Shown in pieces: positions 1 through 8,733 of a DNA stretch of 64,000 bases. Both the position numbers and the translations under genes were made by a program. Position 1 is the stretch's first letter; every line of letters starts with the position of its first letter. Origin of the DNA: Microcystis viridis FACHB-1342. Its GTDB lineage: Bacteria; Cyanobacteriota; Cyanobacteriia; Cyanobacteriales; Microcystaceae. The notes beneath the pieces were generated by a model. The model ran no database searches and had not been told where the DNA came from. It worked only from the letters and a program-made list of their open reading frames with translations. The stretch spans positions 124,001 through 188,000 of the forward strand of contig NZ_JACJSV010000001.1 in assembly GCF_014698335.1 (NCBI RefSeq), read 5' to 3'.

Positions 1-310
1 CTCTAGATCGAGCATTATTGATAATTTTTTCCGCCTCTTGTTTTGCTAGGGCGAGTTTTTTCTGTTCTTCGGCGAGGGCGGTAGCGGCAATATTTTTCCG
101 GTCTTCAGCTTCGGCTAAAGCTTCAGCAATCTTCGACTGACGTTCTCCGAGGATTTGTCCGAGAACTTTGCGGCCGTAGAAGATGACTAAACCGAGCAGA
201 ATCGAGAGGTTAAATAGGTTAGTTCCTAGGATATCGGTGTTGATGCCGAATCCTTCTGCTGCCGCTTCCTTCGCCTCCGTGGCTAATAATAAAACTGTGT
301 CGATGATCAT
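1..310 (-). CDS. atpF: ATP synthase F0 subunit b, 3' end outside window
   Basis: This is the N-terminal ~103 residues of subunit b, the membrane-anchored stator stalk of F-type ATP synthase in the thylakoid membrane. A start ATG lies at 308-310. After a short N-terminal stretch comes one hydrophobic segment ([16 protein letters not shown]), then a charged Ala/Glu/Lys-rich helix ([19 protein letters not shown]) typical of the b-subunit coiled coil. It is the last visible gene of the minus-strand order atp1-a-c-b'-b, the usual cyanobacterial order. The stop codon, and presumably delta and alpha, lie beyond the left edge. Confidence 0.93.
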   Translation of the reverse strand, partial: MIIDTVLLLATEAKEAAAEGFGINTDILGTNLFNLSILLGLVIFYGRKVLGQILGERQSKIAEALAEAEDRKNIAATALAEEQKKLALAKQEAEKIINNARSR

Positions 311-338
311 GGTTATTGAGGGCGGGGAGTAGGTTATT

Positions 339-355
339 CAGTTATCAGTTATCAG
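339..355. repeat. Short heptad repeat (CAGTTAT), about 2.4 units
   Basis: Two CAGTTAT units plus CAG lie in the gap between the b and b' genes, with another ATCAG-containing stretch just downstream. It is the shortest of the same heptad family seen near 3917, 10593, 26423 and 53404. Confidence 0.6.
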
Positions 356-436
356 AGGTAAGTTATCAGTCTTCTAACTCCTGACGACTGACTTCTATCT
401 TTTTACTGATCACTTTTATTAACCAAGGGCTGGGGT

Positions 437-868
437 TTAGCGAACGAGTTCGGGGCCGAGGAGTTTTTCGAGAATTTGACGGGAAAGAGAGGCCACTTGT
501 CCTTCTAGAGAACGAAAGGCTTCTTCTTTCTGTTGGGCAATTTCGGCGGCGACGGCTTCTTTACGGGCGATCGCTTCTTTTTGGGCTGCGGCAACTCGTT
601 CGCTGGCTAGTTTTTGGGCCTCAGCTTGCGCTTGGGCGATAATCTCTTGGGATTGTTTACGAGCCGAAGTTAATTGCAATTCGTACTCTTGTACCAGCGC
701 TTCGGTTTTGGCTAGTTGTTCTTTGGCTCCGCCTTCCGTTTGCCGAATATACTCCGCCCGTTCATCTAAAACTTTACTGAGGGGTTTATAAAAAACGGCG
801 TTCAGGATCACTGCCAAAAGAATAAACTGTAGTGCCATCACTGGCAGGGTGGCATCGAAATCAAACAT
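437..868 (-). CDS. atpG: ATP synthase F0 subunit b' (second b subunit)
   Basis: Photosynthetic organisms use a b/b' heterodimer as the ATP synthase peripheral stalk, and this 143-residue protein fits the b' member. It has one N-terminal membrane segment ([20 protein letters not shown], residues ~9-28). A long Ala/Gln/Glu-rich coiled coil follows, with the typical [10 protein letters not shown] start and many AQAEAQ-type heptads. Its position between the c-subunit gene and atpF is diagnostic. The b' gene is named atpG in cyanobacterial nomenclature and should not be confused with the gamma subunit called atpG in E. coli. Confidence 0.95.
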   Translation of the reverse strand: MFDFDATLPVMALQFILLAVILNAVFYKPLSKVLDERAEYIRQTEGGAKEQLAKTEALVQEYELQLTSARKQSQEIIAQAQAEAQKLASERVAAAQKEAIARKEAVAAEIAQQKEEAFRSLEGQVASLSRQILEKLLGPELVR

Positions 869-1098
869 TGATTTATTCCTGATAAATAGAAGCTATAGAC
901 AGGTTCAAAAAAGGAAGATGATCCCCCTGCTTTAAGAATAAACAGTCAGGGGGAATCACTAAAATTCCCTTAATTAGCTATCAGCCTTCCGTCCCAAAAA
1001 CCAGATTTTTTAGTGGGCTGCTTTGGCGTTTTTTGAGAGTTTTTAAAACTCTGCTGCCAAGCTGGGGACTGGGGGCTGATAGCCCACTGCTTTTTTAA

Positions 1099-1362
<264 letters not shown>

Positions 1363-1574
1363 TTACTAATCAATTTCAATCTGTTGTTTACAGAGCGCGT
1401 TCTCAGCCGTAAAAAATGGCTGGTTTTCTGCTCAAAACTCCCGAAAGAGTTTTTGGGAAAGAACGATCCTGGAATTCAGTTGCTCATCCTGAATTCGACC
1501 AATAATTTCTTAGTTATTATCCTATTATTTGGACACTTTTCCCTAAGAAATTTTTCTGTTTTCGTCTCTCGCTT

Positions 1575-2324
1575 TTAAGCGTGTTCTTCTTCGTGTTCCG
1601 ATTCCAGTGCCTCATGGATATAGGCCCCGGCAAGGGTGGCGAAGACAAGGGCCTGAATAGCGCTGGTAAATAAACCGAGAGCCATCAGGGGTAGGGGTAC
1701 GACTAGGGGGACAAGGAAGACTAATACTGCTACTACCAACTCATCCGCGAGGATGTTTCCGAAAAGACGGAAGCTGAGGGAGAGGGGTTTGGTAAAGTCT
1801 TCTAAAATTTTGATCGGTAATAGCACGGGAATCGGCTCTAGGTAGTGAGCGAAGTAACCGAGTCCTTTTTTACTGATGCCTGCGTAGAAGTAAGCGAGGG
1901 AAGTCAGTAGGGCTAACGCCACCGTGGTATTGATGTCGTTAGTGGGGGCGGCTAATTCCCCTTCGGGCAGTTCGATTAACTTCCAAGGAATCAAGGCCCC
2001 TAACCAGTTAGAAACGAAAATAAATAAAAATAGGGTGCCGATGAAGGGCAACCAGGGTCGATATTCCTTTTCTCCTAGCTGGTTTTTGGCTAAATCGCGC
2101 AGAAATTCGAGAACGTACTCCATGAGGTTTTGAATACCGCTAGGGACTTTCTGGATTTTGCGGGTAGCGGCGATCGAGGCGATGATTAAGATAGCGAAGA
2201 CGATCCAGGAGACCGCGATCACTTGCCCGTGAATTTTTAGTCCGCCGATGTGCCAGTACCAGTGTTGTCCCACTTCCAGGGAAGCGAGGCTATAAAAATT
2301 AAGCACACTTAAACTGTCTAACAT
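1575..2324 (-). CDS. atpB: ATP synthase F0 subunit a (proton channel)
   Basis: A 249-residue multi-spanning membrane protein that forms the proton half-channels against the c ring. The essential arginine is Arg186 in [15 protein letters not shown]. Other family hallmarks are [12 protein letters not shown] (~103-114) and the C-terminal [12 protein letters not shown] helix. It is called atpI in cyanobacterial naming. A 230-bp gap separates it from the c gene, somewhat long inside an operon, with no convincing gene in it. Confidence 0.96.
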   Translation of the reverse strand: MLDSLSVLNFYSLASLEVGQHWYWHIGGLKIHGQVIAVSWIVFAILIIASIAATRKIQKVPSGIQNLMEYVLEFLRDLAKNQLGEKEYRPWLPFIGTLFLFIFVSNWLGALIPWKLIELPEGELAAPTNDINTTVALALLTSLAYFYAGISKKGLGYFAHYLEPIPVLLPIKILEDFTKPLSLSFRLFGNILADELVVAVLVFLVPLVVPLPLMALGLFTSAIQALVFATLAGAYIHEALESEHEEEHA

Positions 2325-2382
2325 TTCTACCTTGGGGAGATTCGGGTTCGCAAATCAGGGTTATTTTTAACGGTCAAAGGGT

Positions 2383-2805
2383 TTAGGAATCGCCTTTCTG
2401 CTCCAGCTTGAAGATGGTTTGCAGGGTATAGACGATGATCGCCCCTTTATAGGTCAAAAACCCCAAAAAAACTGGCACTATGTGCAGTTCTTGCCAACGA
2501 CTGGCGATGATGATTAATCCGGCGAATAGGGCTAATCCTTTTTTTCCCACGCGATTTTTCGTTACCCCCAATTTTTCCACTTCCCCGGCCAGGAGTTTTA
2601 GGTAAACAACTCCCACCATTGCCCCTAATAGGTAATTAAGGGCGGTATTGAGGGAATAAAACAGCCACACGGGTATAAAGATCAGACCGCTTAAGATCAG
2701 GGTGGTGATCAATAAGGTGTTTTGTAGTTGATAGTATTCCCGCATCGGATCTGACGGCGGGTTTGTTTCTGGGGTTGGGGGAGATTCGATCGATGGGTCA
2801 GACAA
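2383..2805 (-). CDS. atp1: ATP synthase protein I (Atp1, assembly-associated)
   Basis: A 140-residue membrane protein at the head of the F0 operon, 58 bp before subunit a. The N-terminal ~25 residues are proline-rich and polar (SPPTPETNPPSDP). Predicted hydrophobic segments follow near residues 31-52, 58-72 and 87-103. Position and size match cyanobacterial Atp1/AtpI, thought to help c-ring assembly but dispensable. The sequence is poorly conserved in this family, so the identification rests largely on context. Confidence 0.85.
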   Translation of the reverse strand: MSDPSIESPPTPETNPPSDPMREYYQLQNTLLITTLILSGLIFIPVWLFYSLNTALNYLLGAMVGVVYLKLLAGEVEKLGVTKNRVGKKGLALFAGLIIIASRWQELHIVPVFLGFLTYKGAIIVYTLQTIFKLEQKGDS

Positions 2806-2992
2806 GGTACACCTAAATCAGCGATAGACTAATCTCAATATCTGGATTGCTTTCCCAGCTATGACGCTCAGGTAAGCCACAAGACATATTATCACGGCAG
2901 CGGCAACAATTATTAAGCAATTGTAAATTGTCATGATTCCGTCGGTCGTCGGTCGTTAGGAGTCAGGAGACAGGAGATTACTTTTTTTTATT

Positions 2993-3050
2993 ATCCCCAT
3001 TTCCCCACTTCCCCACTTCCCCATTTCCCCATTTCCCCACTTCCCCATCT
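2993..3050. repeat. Tandem CCCCA(T/C)TTC minisatellite
   Basis: Imperfect tandem decamers of the type CCCCACTTCC / CCCCATTTCC fill the space between the ATP synthase operon and the downstream channel gene. They are preceded by GTCAGGAGACAGGAGA, a motif that recurs near 21885. This looks like a simple-sequence intergenic repeat. No gene is seen here. Confidence 0.6.
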
Positions 3051-3072
3051 ACCCATTTCGCCAGAATTAGTC

Positions 3073-3861
3073 TCAATCAGGTTTTTTTAAGAGTTTTGCG
3101 CCACAGTTTTTACAAAAGTTGGCATCTATATCGTGACGGGGTAAACCACAATCTGGACAAGGATAATCAATTTGAGTGCCAGATTTTAATATTTGTTTAG
3201 TCAGAGTGCTAATTTGCAAGGGAATTAACAAAACTCCCGTTAAAATCATTAAAACTGTCACCATTTTGCCCCCATCAGAAAGGGGAGTCACATCCCCAAA
3301 TCCCACGGTAGTCATAGTCACAACGGCGAAGTAAAAAGCATCAAAAAATGTCCGATAGACTTGAGGATTAATCGGGTGTTCGATCTGATAAATTAAACCC
3401 GCATAAACAAAAATAATCGAAAATAGAGTTAGTAATATGCGAGTAAATACTATCTGATCGGAAGTTTTAATTTGAAAAATAGAAAGATCGGAACCAAAAA
3501 AACGAATCACTCGCAAAATTCTAAACCAGCGAAAAATTCTAAAAAACCTAATATCAAAAAAACCAAAAAATAGAGGCAGGATTGATAATAAATCTAGGAT
3601 GGAAAAAATGTTAAAAACAAAGCCTAGTTTTGATTCCGCACACCAAAACCGAATTAAATACTCTAGGGAAAATAAGCTTAAAATTCCCCAATCAAGCTGA
3701 CGTAACCACATTTGCCAAGTGGCGGATAAGGGATAGGTTTGAGCCACATAAATCCCCAACGAGAGTAAAATTAATGCTAGGATAAGCAGATTTACCGTCA
3801 GTCCGATCGCCGTGGTGACATCCTCTAAATAAAAAGCTATCTTGGCACGAAAAGAGAGCAT
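3073..3861 (-). CDS. Voltage-gated-like potassium/ion channel with C-terminal zinc ribbon
   Basis: A six-transmembrane ion channel of 262 residues. It has an S4-like arginine-rich helix (FFRIFRWFRILRVIRFFG) and a pore loop with the potassium selectivity filter TVGFGD (in VVTMTTVGFGDVTP). The C-terminus ends in a small zinc ribbon with two CxxC pairs (CPDCG and CKNCG), an unusual soluble appendage for such channels. The start chosen is the ATG at 3859-3861. The frame stays open upstream into the nadK 3' end, but that extension reads through the heptad repeat and is unlikely to be translated. The ligand of the tail domain cannot be inferred. Confidence 0.85.
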   Translation of the reverse strand: MLSFRAKIAFYLEDVTTAIGLTVNLLILALILLSLGIYVAQTYPLSATWQMWLRQLDWGILSLFSLEYLIRFWCAESKLGFVFNIFSILDLLSILPLFFGFFDIRFFRIFRWFRILRVIRFFGSDLSIFQIKTSDQIVFTRILLTLFSIIFVYAGLIYQIEHPINPQVYRTFFDAFYFAVVTMTTVGFGDVTPLSDGGKMVTVLMILTGVLLIPLQISTLTKQILKSGTQIDYPCPDCGLPRHDIDANFCKNCGAKLLKKPD

Positions 3862-3916
3862 AAATTCAGCTATCAGTAAACAGTAACTAGCAATCAATGA
3901 ACTGAAAGCTCGCATC

Positions 3917-3940
3917 TGATAACTGATAACTGATAACTGA
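3917..3940. repeat. Heptad repeat (TGATAAC)x3
   Basis: Three perfect TGATAAC units plus TGA end exactly at the stop codon of the NAD kinase gene (stop at 3941-3943 on the minus strand). This is the same family as the array near 10593, which likewise abuts a stop codon. Confidence 0.8.
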
Positions 3941-4858
3941 TTAAGGTAATTCCACCGAAGTTGGTTTAGCAATATGAGGCAAACCCCAACCCAATTTTTC
4001 CCGAAGGATGCGGAAGAATTCCGTCGATTGCAGACGAATAAAATGGACTTGGTGGGGCGATTTCTGCACATTAATTCGATCTTCTGGCAAGATATAAGAA
4101 CCGCCATTACCGTCCACTACCATCACCATCCGATTAGCAGTTGCTGGGAAAATATTTACAGTTTCCTTGTCAGAAAATACCAAGGATCTCGAAGCTAAAG
4201 AATGGGGACAAATGGGAGCTAATTGTAATACCGGCACATCGGGAGTTATTACCGGGCCACCGGCGCTGAGAGCATAGGCAGTAGAACCAGTAGGAGTGGA
4301 GAGAATAACCCCATCGGCAGCGATATCGACAGGTGCGTGTTCACCAATTTGAATCTCAAAATGACACATACTGGTGAGGGGTTCCCGGTGGACGACCACC
4401 TCATTGAGAGAAAGTGCCTCCCAGAGGAGGGTATCTTCGCGAAACAGTCGCACCGTGATCATCGAGCGATTTTCGATGGTGTATTTCCCCTCTAGAACCT
4501 GCTCTAAGGCGGGTTCAAGCTGATTTAGGTAAATTTCGGTCAAAAAGCCCATGTGTCCCGTATTGACCGTTAACAGGGGCAAATTAAGGGTGGCCAACTG
4601 CCGGGCTGCCGATAGGACTGTACCATCGCCCCCCAGCACGATCGCAAAACTTAAATCTTGCTCGAAGTGGGGGGGGACTAACTGATCGATCGGGGTAAAA
4701 CAAACCGGACGAGAGGGTTTAGAATGGCCTAGCAGACCACCGCTGCCGGTAGCCATAAACACCTGGCAACCTAGGGAAAGTAGCTGATCTTGTATCTGAT
4801 TGGCTGTTTTACAAGCGATAGGCTTAATATCGTTGTAAATAATGCCGATTTTGGGCAT
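3941..4858 (-). CDS. nadK: NAD kinase
   Basis: Phosphorylates NAD to NADP. The family signature GGDGT is at residues ~76-80 (VLGGDGTVL). The adenine/ribose-binding NEVVVHR and the glycine-rich [20 protein letters not shown] segment follow, then [14 protein letters not shown]. At 305 residues it is the normal length. I prefer the ATG at 4856-4858 ([10 protein letters not shown]); a TTG two codons upstream would also be in frame. Cyanobacteria often have two NAD kinases, so another copy elsewhere would not be surprising. It lies 24 bp downstream of ycf39 on the same strand. Confidence 0.95.
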   Translation of the reverse strand: MPKIGIIYNDIKPIACKTANQIQDQLLSLGCQVFMATGSGGLLGHSKPSRPVCFTPIDQLVPPHFEQDLSFAIVLGGDGTVLSAARQLATLNLPLLTVNTGHMGFLTEIYLNQLEPALEQVLEGKYTIENRSMITVRLFREDTLLWEALSLNEVVVHREPLTSMCHFEIQIGEHAPVDIAADGVILSTPTGSTAYALSAGGPVITPDVPVLQLAPICPHSLASRSLVFSDKETVNIFPATANRMVMVVDGNGGSYILPEDRINVQKSPHQVHFIRLQSTEFFRILREKLGWGLPHIAKPTSVELP

Positions 4859-4881
4859 TGACAAATTTTCCTACTGCTGAA

Positions 4882-5859
4882 TCACGCTTTCTTTTTGAAA
4901 GGAGTTTTCTTCTTCTTCTGAGCTTTTTGTTTCTCGAAGTCGATTTCCTTGAGCTTCTTGAGAATGCGGCTAAAGTATTCTTGTAAATAGGATTCTAAAG
5001 TAGTTGTTTGACTCGGATCAAGGCCAAATACTTGATAAACTTCTGCCATGGGGGCATCAAGGGCTTGATCACTAGCGAGAACTTCCGCAAAAGCTAGTCG
5101 GTCAGATATATTATAGGTCCATTGGAAACAACGGCTTATTCCTCGCATAAAACGCAGTAATCCCATGGGTAAACGCCAAATTTTCCCCTCTTTACCCGAT
5201 AAGCGTTCGCAAACTTCGATAATTTCTTCAGCTTTCCAAGCTTTGCTGCCGACCACGGGATAGGACTGACCGACGGTTTCGGGGACTTCTAAAGCGCGAA
5301 CGGCGAATTTAGCGATATCTTGGGTGTCCATGTAGGCGATCGCTGTACTTTCCCCCGTGATCCAGACGGTTTGATTATCTAACATCGGGATGGCGTATTG
5401 ACCGATTAAACCCTGCATAAAGCCACAGGGACGCAGAATTGTATATTTTAAACCCGATTCTGCTAGAAATTTCTCGGTACAGCGTTTTATCTCCATTAAA
5501 GGCACGTTGGAATATCTTTCGGCATTGAGGATCGAAAAGAAAATAAAGCGATCAACTCCGGCGGTTTTAGCCGCTTGAATCAGATTAACTTTACCATCCC
5601 AATCCACCTGTTTAATGCTGGCTGAGTCCGTCGCCCGGGCTGTAGCGGCATCGATCACCGCGTCCATTCCCTCTAAAGCAGCAATAATGGTATTTTTATC
5701 CCGCAGGGTTCCCCCGACTAATTCCGCGCCCCATTCCTTCAAAAAAGCCGCTTTTCTCTGACTGCGTACCAAACAACGCACTTGATGTCCCTGATCGATG
5801 GCATGACGCACGATCTGTCGCCCTAGGGTTCCCGTCGCACCGACAACTAATACTTTCAT
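4882..5859 (-). CDS. ycf39: Ycf39-like atypical short-chain dehydrogenase (photosystem II assembly)
   Basis: An NAD(P)-binding Rossmann protein of 325 residues with the N-terminal GATGTLG dinucleotide motif (residues 7-13). The NmrA/atypical-SDR features FIFFSILNAERY and YTILRPCGFMQG are also present. The long C-terminal tail ends in a strongly basic lysine-rich stretch. Cyanobacterial Ycf39 binds high-light-inducible proteins and helps deliver chlorophyll to newly made D1. That role is family knowledge; the sequence shows fold and subfamily resemblance. The basic C-terminus (KKKKTPFKKK) looks longer than usual and could aid membrane or nucleic acid association. Confidence 0.87.
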   Translation of the reverse strand: MKVLVVGATGTLGRQIVRHAIDQGHQVRCLVRSQRKAAFLKEWGAELVGGTLRDKNTIIAALEGMDAVIDAATARATDSASIKQVDWDGKVNLIQAAKTAGVDRFIFFSILNAERYSNVPLMEIKRCTEKFLAESGLKYTILRPCGFMQGLIGQYAIPMLDNQTVWITGESTAIAYMDTQDIAKFAVRALEVPETVGQSYPVVGSKAWKAEEIIEVCERLSGKEGKIWRLPMGLLRFMRGISRCFQWTYNISDRLAFAEVLASDQALDAPMAEVYQVFGLDPSQTTTLESYLQEYFSRILKKLKEIDFEKQKAQKKKKTPFKKKA

Positions 5860-5924
5860 CTATAATTAATTTTTTGTTACATTTGTTAACACTTCTCTAA
5901 GATAGTATCAAAAAAGTGGATCAT

Positions 5925-6812
5925 TTAGGGATAGAAAAATTCTAAGATTCCCCGATCCCCGTCCAGTTCTACCATTGTTCCCACAGGTAAAGCGGCATTA
6001 TCGCCATCATGACCGAAAGGTAACTCAGCAATAACCGCAATGCCTAAATCGCCCAAACGCTCTTTTAAGACTTCCTCCACGGTTTGACTATCACTACCGG
6101 GAGCTGCCAGACAACGGCTAAAACGACCGAGAGCAATGGCTTTAATTTGGGAGAAAATGCCCAGCATTCGCCACTGAGTTAACATTCGATCGATCCGGTA
6201 GGGGGCCTCGGTTACGTCCTCTAGGGCTAAAATTACCCCCTCTAGGGTGGGTTGAACCGAGGTTCCGAGGAGATGGGTGGCTACGGTTAGATTGGCTGGT
6301 AATAAGCGTCCCCGCACTTTGCCCCCACCCCAACCTTGACCGATAAGAGGGGCTAAAGGACGACCTTCCAGAAGAGAAAAGAGGCGATCGATTGATTGGG
6401 GACTTTCTTGGGCTAAGGTGGTTAAAACTGGCCCGTGAACGCTACAAATGCCCTGTTTCGCTAAACTCCATAAAATCCCCGTCACGTCGGAAAAACCGAT
6501 TAACCATTTCGGGTTAGTTTTTGCCCATGTCCAATTTTCCAAGAGGCGAGCGCTACCGTAACCTCCCCTAGCGCAGAGAATTGCTTGACAATCGTCATCT
6601 TGCCATGTTTGGGCTAAAGCTTGACGACGTTGCTCGTCGCTACCGGCGAGATAACCGAGACGATTAGACCAATTCTCGCTAAATTCCACTTGATAACCCC
6701 TTGATCGCCAGATTTCTACGCCTTTTTCGAGGGCGGCTAATTCCTTGACGGCTCCACTGGTGGCCACCAGAGAAACTTTAGCACCGGGTTGCAGAAATGA
6801 TGGGATGATCAT
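5925..6812 (-). CDS. ldcA: LD-carboxypeptidase (peptidase S66, muramoyltetrapeptide carboxypeptidase)
   Basis: A cytoplasmic serine peptidase that trims the terminal D-Ala from recycled murein tetrapeptides. The nucleophile Ser is in ARGGYGSARLLE, the catalytic Glu in LALEDVTEAPYR, and the His in ELPFGHDGDN. This gives the Ser-Glu-His triad of family S66. Length 295 is typical. It is transcribed toward ycf39 with a 65-bp gap and could share its transcript. Confidence 0.92.
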   Translation of the reverse strand: MIIPSFLQPGAKVSLVATSGAVKELAALEKGVEIWRSRGYQVEFSENWSNRLGYLAGSDEQRRQALAQTWQDDDCQAILCARGGYGSARLLENWTWAKTNPKWLIGFSDVTGILWSLAKQGICSVHGPVLTTLAQESPQSIDRLFSLLEGRPLAPLIGQGWGGGKVRGRLLPANLTVATHLLGTSVQPTLEGVILALEDVTEAPYRIDRMLTQWRMLGIFSQIKAIALGRFSRCLAAPGSDSQTVEEVLKERLGDLGIAVIAELPFGHDGDNAALPVGTMVELDGDRGILEFFYP

Positions 6813-6852
6813 AGGCGGATTAAGCTGAAATTACAGGCAATTTTGTGGCAGT

Positions 6853-7713
6853 ATGAAAACTGACAGCATATTCTATCGAATGTTTCTCGATTTTCCCGAT
6901 TCGTTCTTTGAATTAATCGCTCAACCCGATGCTAGGGTTAGCAATTATCGATTTACTTCCCAAGAAGTCAAACAACTAGCTTTCCGATTAGATGGTTTAT
7001 TTTTGCCGCTCGATAATCTGGAAAATTTGCCTTTTTATCTGGTAGAAGTGCAGTTTCAAAAGGATGAAGACCTATATTATCGATTATTTTCGGAACTTTT
7101 CTTATATCTTAGACAGTATAAACCTTTGTCACCCTGGCAGATAGTTGTTATTTATCCTAGTCGAGAAATTGAGCGAGAACATCCCCAGCAATTTGCAGAT
7201 TTGTTATCCTTGGACAGGATTAAAAGAATCTATCTGGATGAATTGCCAAATGACGAGACTCCTTCCTTAGCGATCGCTCTGATCAAATTGGTTACGGAAA
7301 GTGAGAGTCAAGCCGTTAATTCTGCTAAGATTTTAATTAAACAGGCTCAAAGAGAAGTCAGCGATCGCTTAGTGCAGAAAAATGTCATTGATTTAATCGA
7401 AACGATCATCATTTATAAGTTACCCCAAAAAAGTCGAGAGGAAATTGAAGCTATGTTGGAACTACAAGATCTAAAACAAACTCGTTTCTATCAAGAAGCT
7501 TTTGGAGATGGAATTGAACAGGGAATTGAACAGGGAATTGAACAGGGAATTGAACAGGGAATTGAACAGGGAATTGAACAGGGAATAAACTTGCAAAAAT
7601 TGAAAACAATTTCTCTCCTGCAAGACCTCGGTTTAACCCCACAACAAATCTCGGAACGATTAGACTTAACTCTGGACACAGTGCTTAACTATTTGGCACA
7701 ACAGCAACAATAA
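6853..7713 (+). CDS. DUF2887 / Rpn-like putative nuclease with GIEQ tandem repeat
   Basis: A 286-residue protein beginning MKTDSIFYRMFLDFPDSFFE, the hallmark of DUF2887, a cyanobacteria-enriched group of PD-(D/E)XK nuclease-like proteins related to Rpn/transposase_31. The fold core is visible as RLDGLFLP...FYLVEVQFQKDEDLYYR (D and ExQ/K positions). Residues ~220-245 are six GIEQ tetrapeptides encoded by a perfect 12-bp minisatellite. The C-terminus (LTPQQISERLDLTLDTVLNYL) resembles a helix-turn-helix. Biological role is unknown; DNA cleavage is inferred from the fold only. Confidence 0.85.
   Translation: MKTDSIFYRMFLDFPDSFFELIAQPDARVSNYRFTSQEVKQLAFRLDGLFLPLDNLENLPFYLVEVQFQKDEDLYYRLFSELFLYLRQYKPLSPWQIVVIYPSREIEREHPQQFADLLSLDRIKRIYLDELPNDETPSLAIALIKLVTESESQAVNSAKILIKQAQREVSDRLVQKNVIDLIETIIIYKLPQKSREEIEAMLELQDLKQTRFYQEAFGDGIEQGIEQGIEQGIEQGIEQGIEQGINLQKLKTISLLQDLGLTPQQISERLDLTLDTVLNYLAQQQQ
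7510..7585 (+). repeat. 12-bp in-frame minisatellite (GGAATTGAACAG)x6
   Basis: Six nearly perfect 12-bp units encode GIEQ repeats inside the DUF2887 gene. Because 12 is divisible by 3, slippage would change linker length without breaking the frame. Confidence 0.92.
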
Positions 7714-7812
7714 TCACACCTGTTTCAAAAGTCTATAAAAACAGCAGTTGCTAAGTAGTGAACAAATGGATGGTAGCGAATCAGTGACCTTTAACCTATC
7801 AGTGATAACTCG

Positions 7813-7923
7813 ATGAATAACGACTTATTGACTTTTCTCTTTGGTGTTACCCTTCTCATTCTCTATCTAGTTTTTTCAGCTTTAACCGAGATGGGAACAA
7901 AATGGCCTTGGACAAAAAAATAA
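7813..7923 (+). CDS. Small single-span membrane protein (36 aa)
   Basis: An ATG at 7813 opens a 36-codon frame ending at TAA 7921-7923. The product has one hydrophobic helix (LLTFLFGVTLLILYLVFSAL, residues 5-24) and a polar tail MGTKWPWTKK with two Trp near the membrane edge. That profile is common in small thylakoid or cytoplasmic membrane proteins. I do not recognise it as a known photosystem or cytochrome subunit. It lies 100 bp after the DUF2887 gene and 86 bp before another small membrane gene. There is no strong Shine-Dalgarno sequence, so expression is uncertain. Confidence 0.5.
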   Translation: MNNDLLTFLFGVTLLILYLVFSALTEMGTKWPWTKK

Positions 7924-8009
7924 GAGAAATACTTATAGATGTGAATAAACATAAAATCGGGTCAGGGATTCGGTCATTGGAAAAATTCTATTCGCTCTAC
8001 TGATAAAAT

Positions 8010-8216
8010 ATGAAACTAATTGGTGATGTTTCCCCGAGCTTGGATTTATTCTTGTTGCTTTTTTTCTGGCATTGTCTCATCGGTGCCATTGCTACAGTCA
8101 TCGCTATCAATAAAGGCTATCCAAGATTAAATTGGCTAATCTTCGGCCTTCTGGGAGGAACCTTTACCTTTTTTATCGCTCTTTTCCTGAAAAAAAGCCC
8201 GAAATTTAAGGGATGA
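8010..8216 (+). CDS. Small two-span membrane protein, unknown function
   Basis: A 68-residue protein with two hydrophobic helices (LDLFLLLFFWHCLIGAIATVIA, ~12-33, and WLIFGLLGGTFTFFIALFL, ~42-60). They are joined by a short NKGYPRLN loop, and the C-terminus is basic (KKSPKFKG). No recognised family. It stands alone between the 36-aa gene and the convergent cupin gene. Confidence 0.6.
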   Translation: MKLIGDVSPSLDLFLLLFFWHCLIGAIATVIAINKGYPRLNWLIFGLLGGTFTFFIALFLKKSPKFKG

Positions 8217-8226
8217 TATTGCTTGA

Positions 8227-8685
8227 TTATCCTTTAATAGTTCCCATCAACACCTCTAAATCTTCTGCGTCTAACTCCTCTGGGATGCCATTACGAATTA
8301 ATTCCGAAAAATCCTCATTGGGAACCATAAAACATAGTGCATAAAGTCTTCCGTCCCCCACATTTCTAATCTCGTGAATACCCGTGGGACGGACTAATAA
8401 ACTATCCCCCGGCCCCAGGGGAATCGCTTTACCATCACAGATAGCCATTCCCTCCCCTTTGAGGATAAAAAACATTTCTACGGCAAAATGATGACGATGA
8501 GTAGGGGTGCGACCGTGGGGATCGAAAATTTCCACACAAACGGTCAAGGAATCCCCCGCTACGGTAGAATCAAAGACGATCGCTAAACGATTCGTATCCC
8601 CAGCGCTAATGCGAAAAACTTGATAGTCCCGGGGAGATCGAATCACGGGTAACATACAATAATCGCTGGTCAGTTGGCTATTCAT
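8227..8685 (-). CDS. Cupin-domain protein
   Basis: A single-cupin protein of 152 residues. Metal-binding motif 1 reads PTHRHHFAVEMFFILKGEG, with HxH and E ligands. Motif 2 is GDSLLVRPTGIHEIRNVGDG, where the His is the fourth ligand. Such proteins are metal-dependent dioxygenases, isomerases or sensors; the substrate cannot be told from sequence. A later ATG ten codons in is a possible alternative start. It is convergent with the small gene upstream and 48 bp downstream of folP on the same strand. Confidence 0.85.
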   Translation of the reverse strand: MNSQLTSDYCMLPVIRSPRDYQVFRISAGDTNRLAIVFDSTVAGDSLTVCVEIFDPHGRTPTHRHHFAVEMFFILKGEGMAICDGKAIPLGPGDSLLVRPTGIHEIRNVGDGRLYALCFMVPNEDFSELIRNGIPEELDAEDLEVLMGTIKG

Positions 8686-8733
8686 CGCTAATTTCGATCA
8701 AACTGTGGATGATTCTAAGACTAGCAAAAATTT

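Noticed and set aside
1384-1578. Plus-strand frame between ATP synthase a and c genes
   Set aside because: No ribosome site or protein-like composition; lies within an operon spacer.
7451-7679. Minus-strand frames opposite the GIEQ repeat
   Set aside because: They mirror the 12-bp minisatellite (IPCS/QFPV repeats) and are shadows of the DUF2887 gene.
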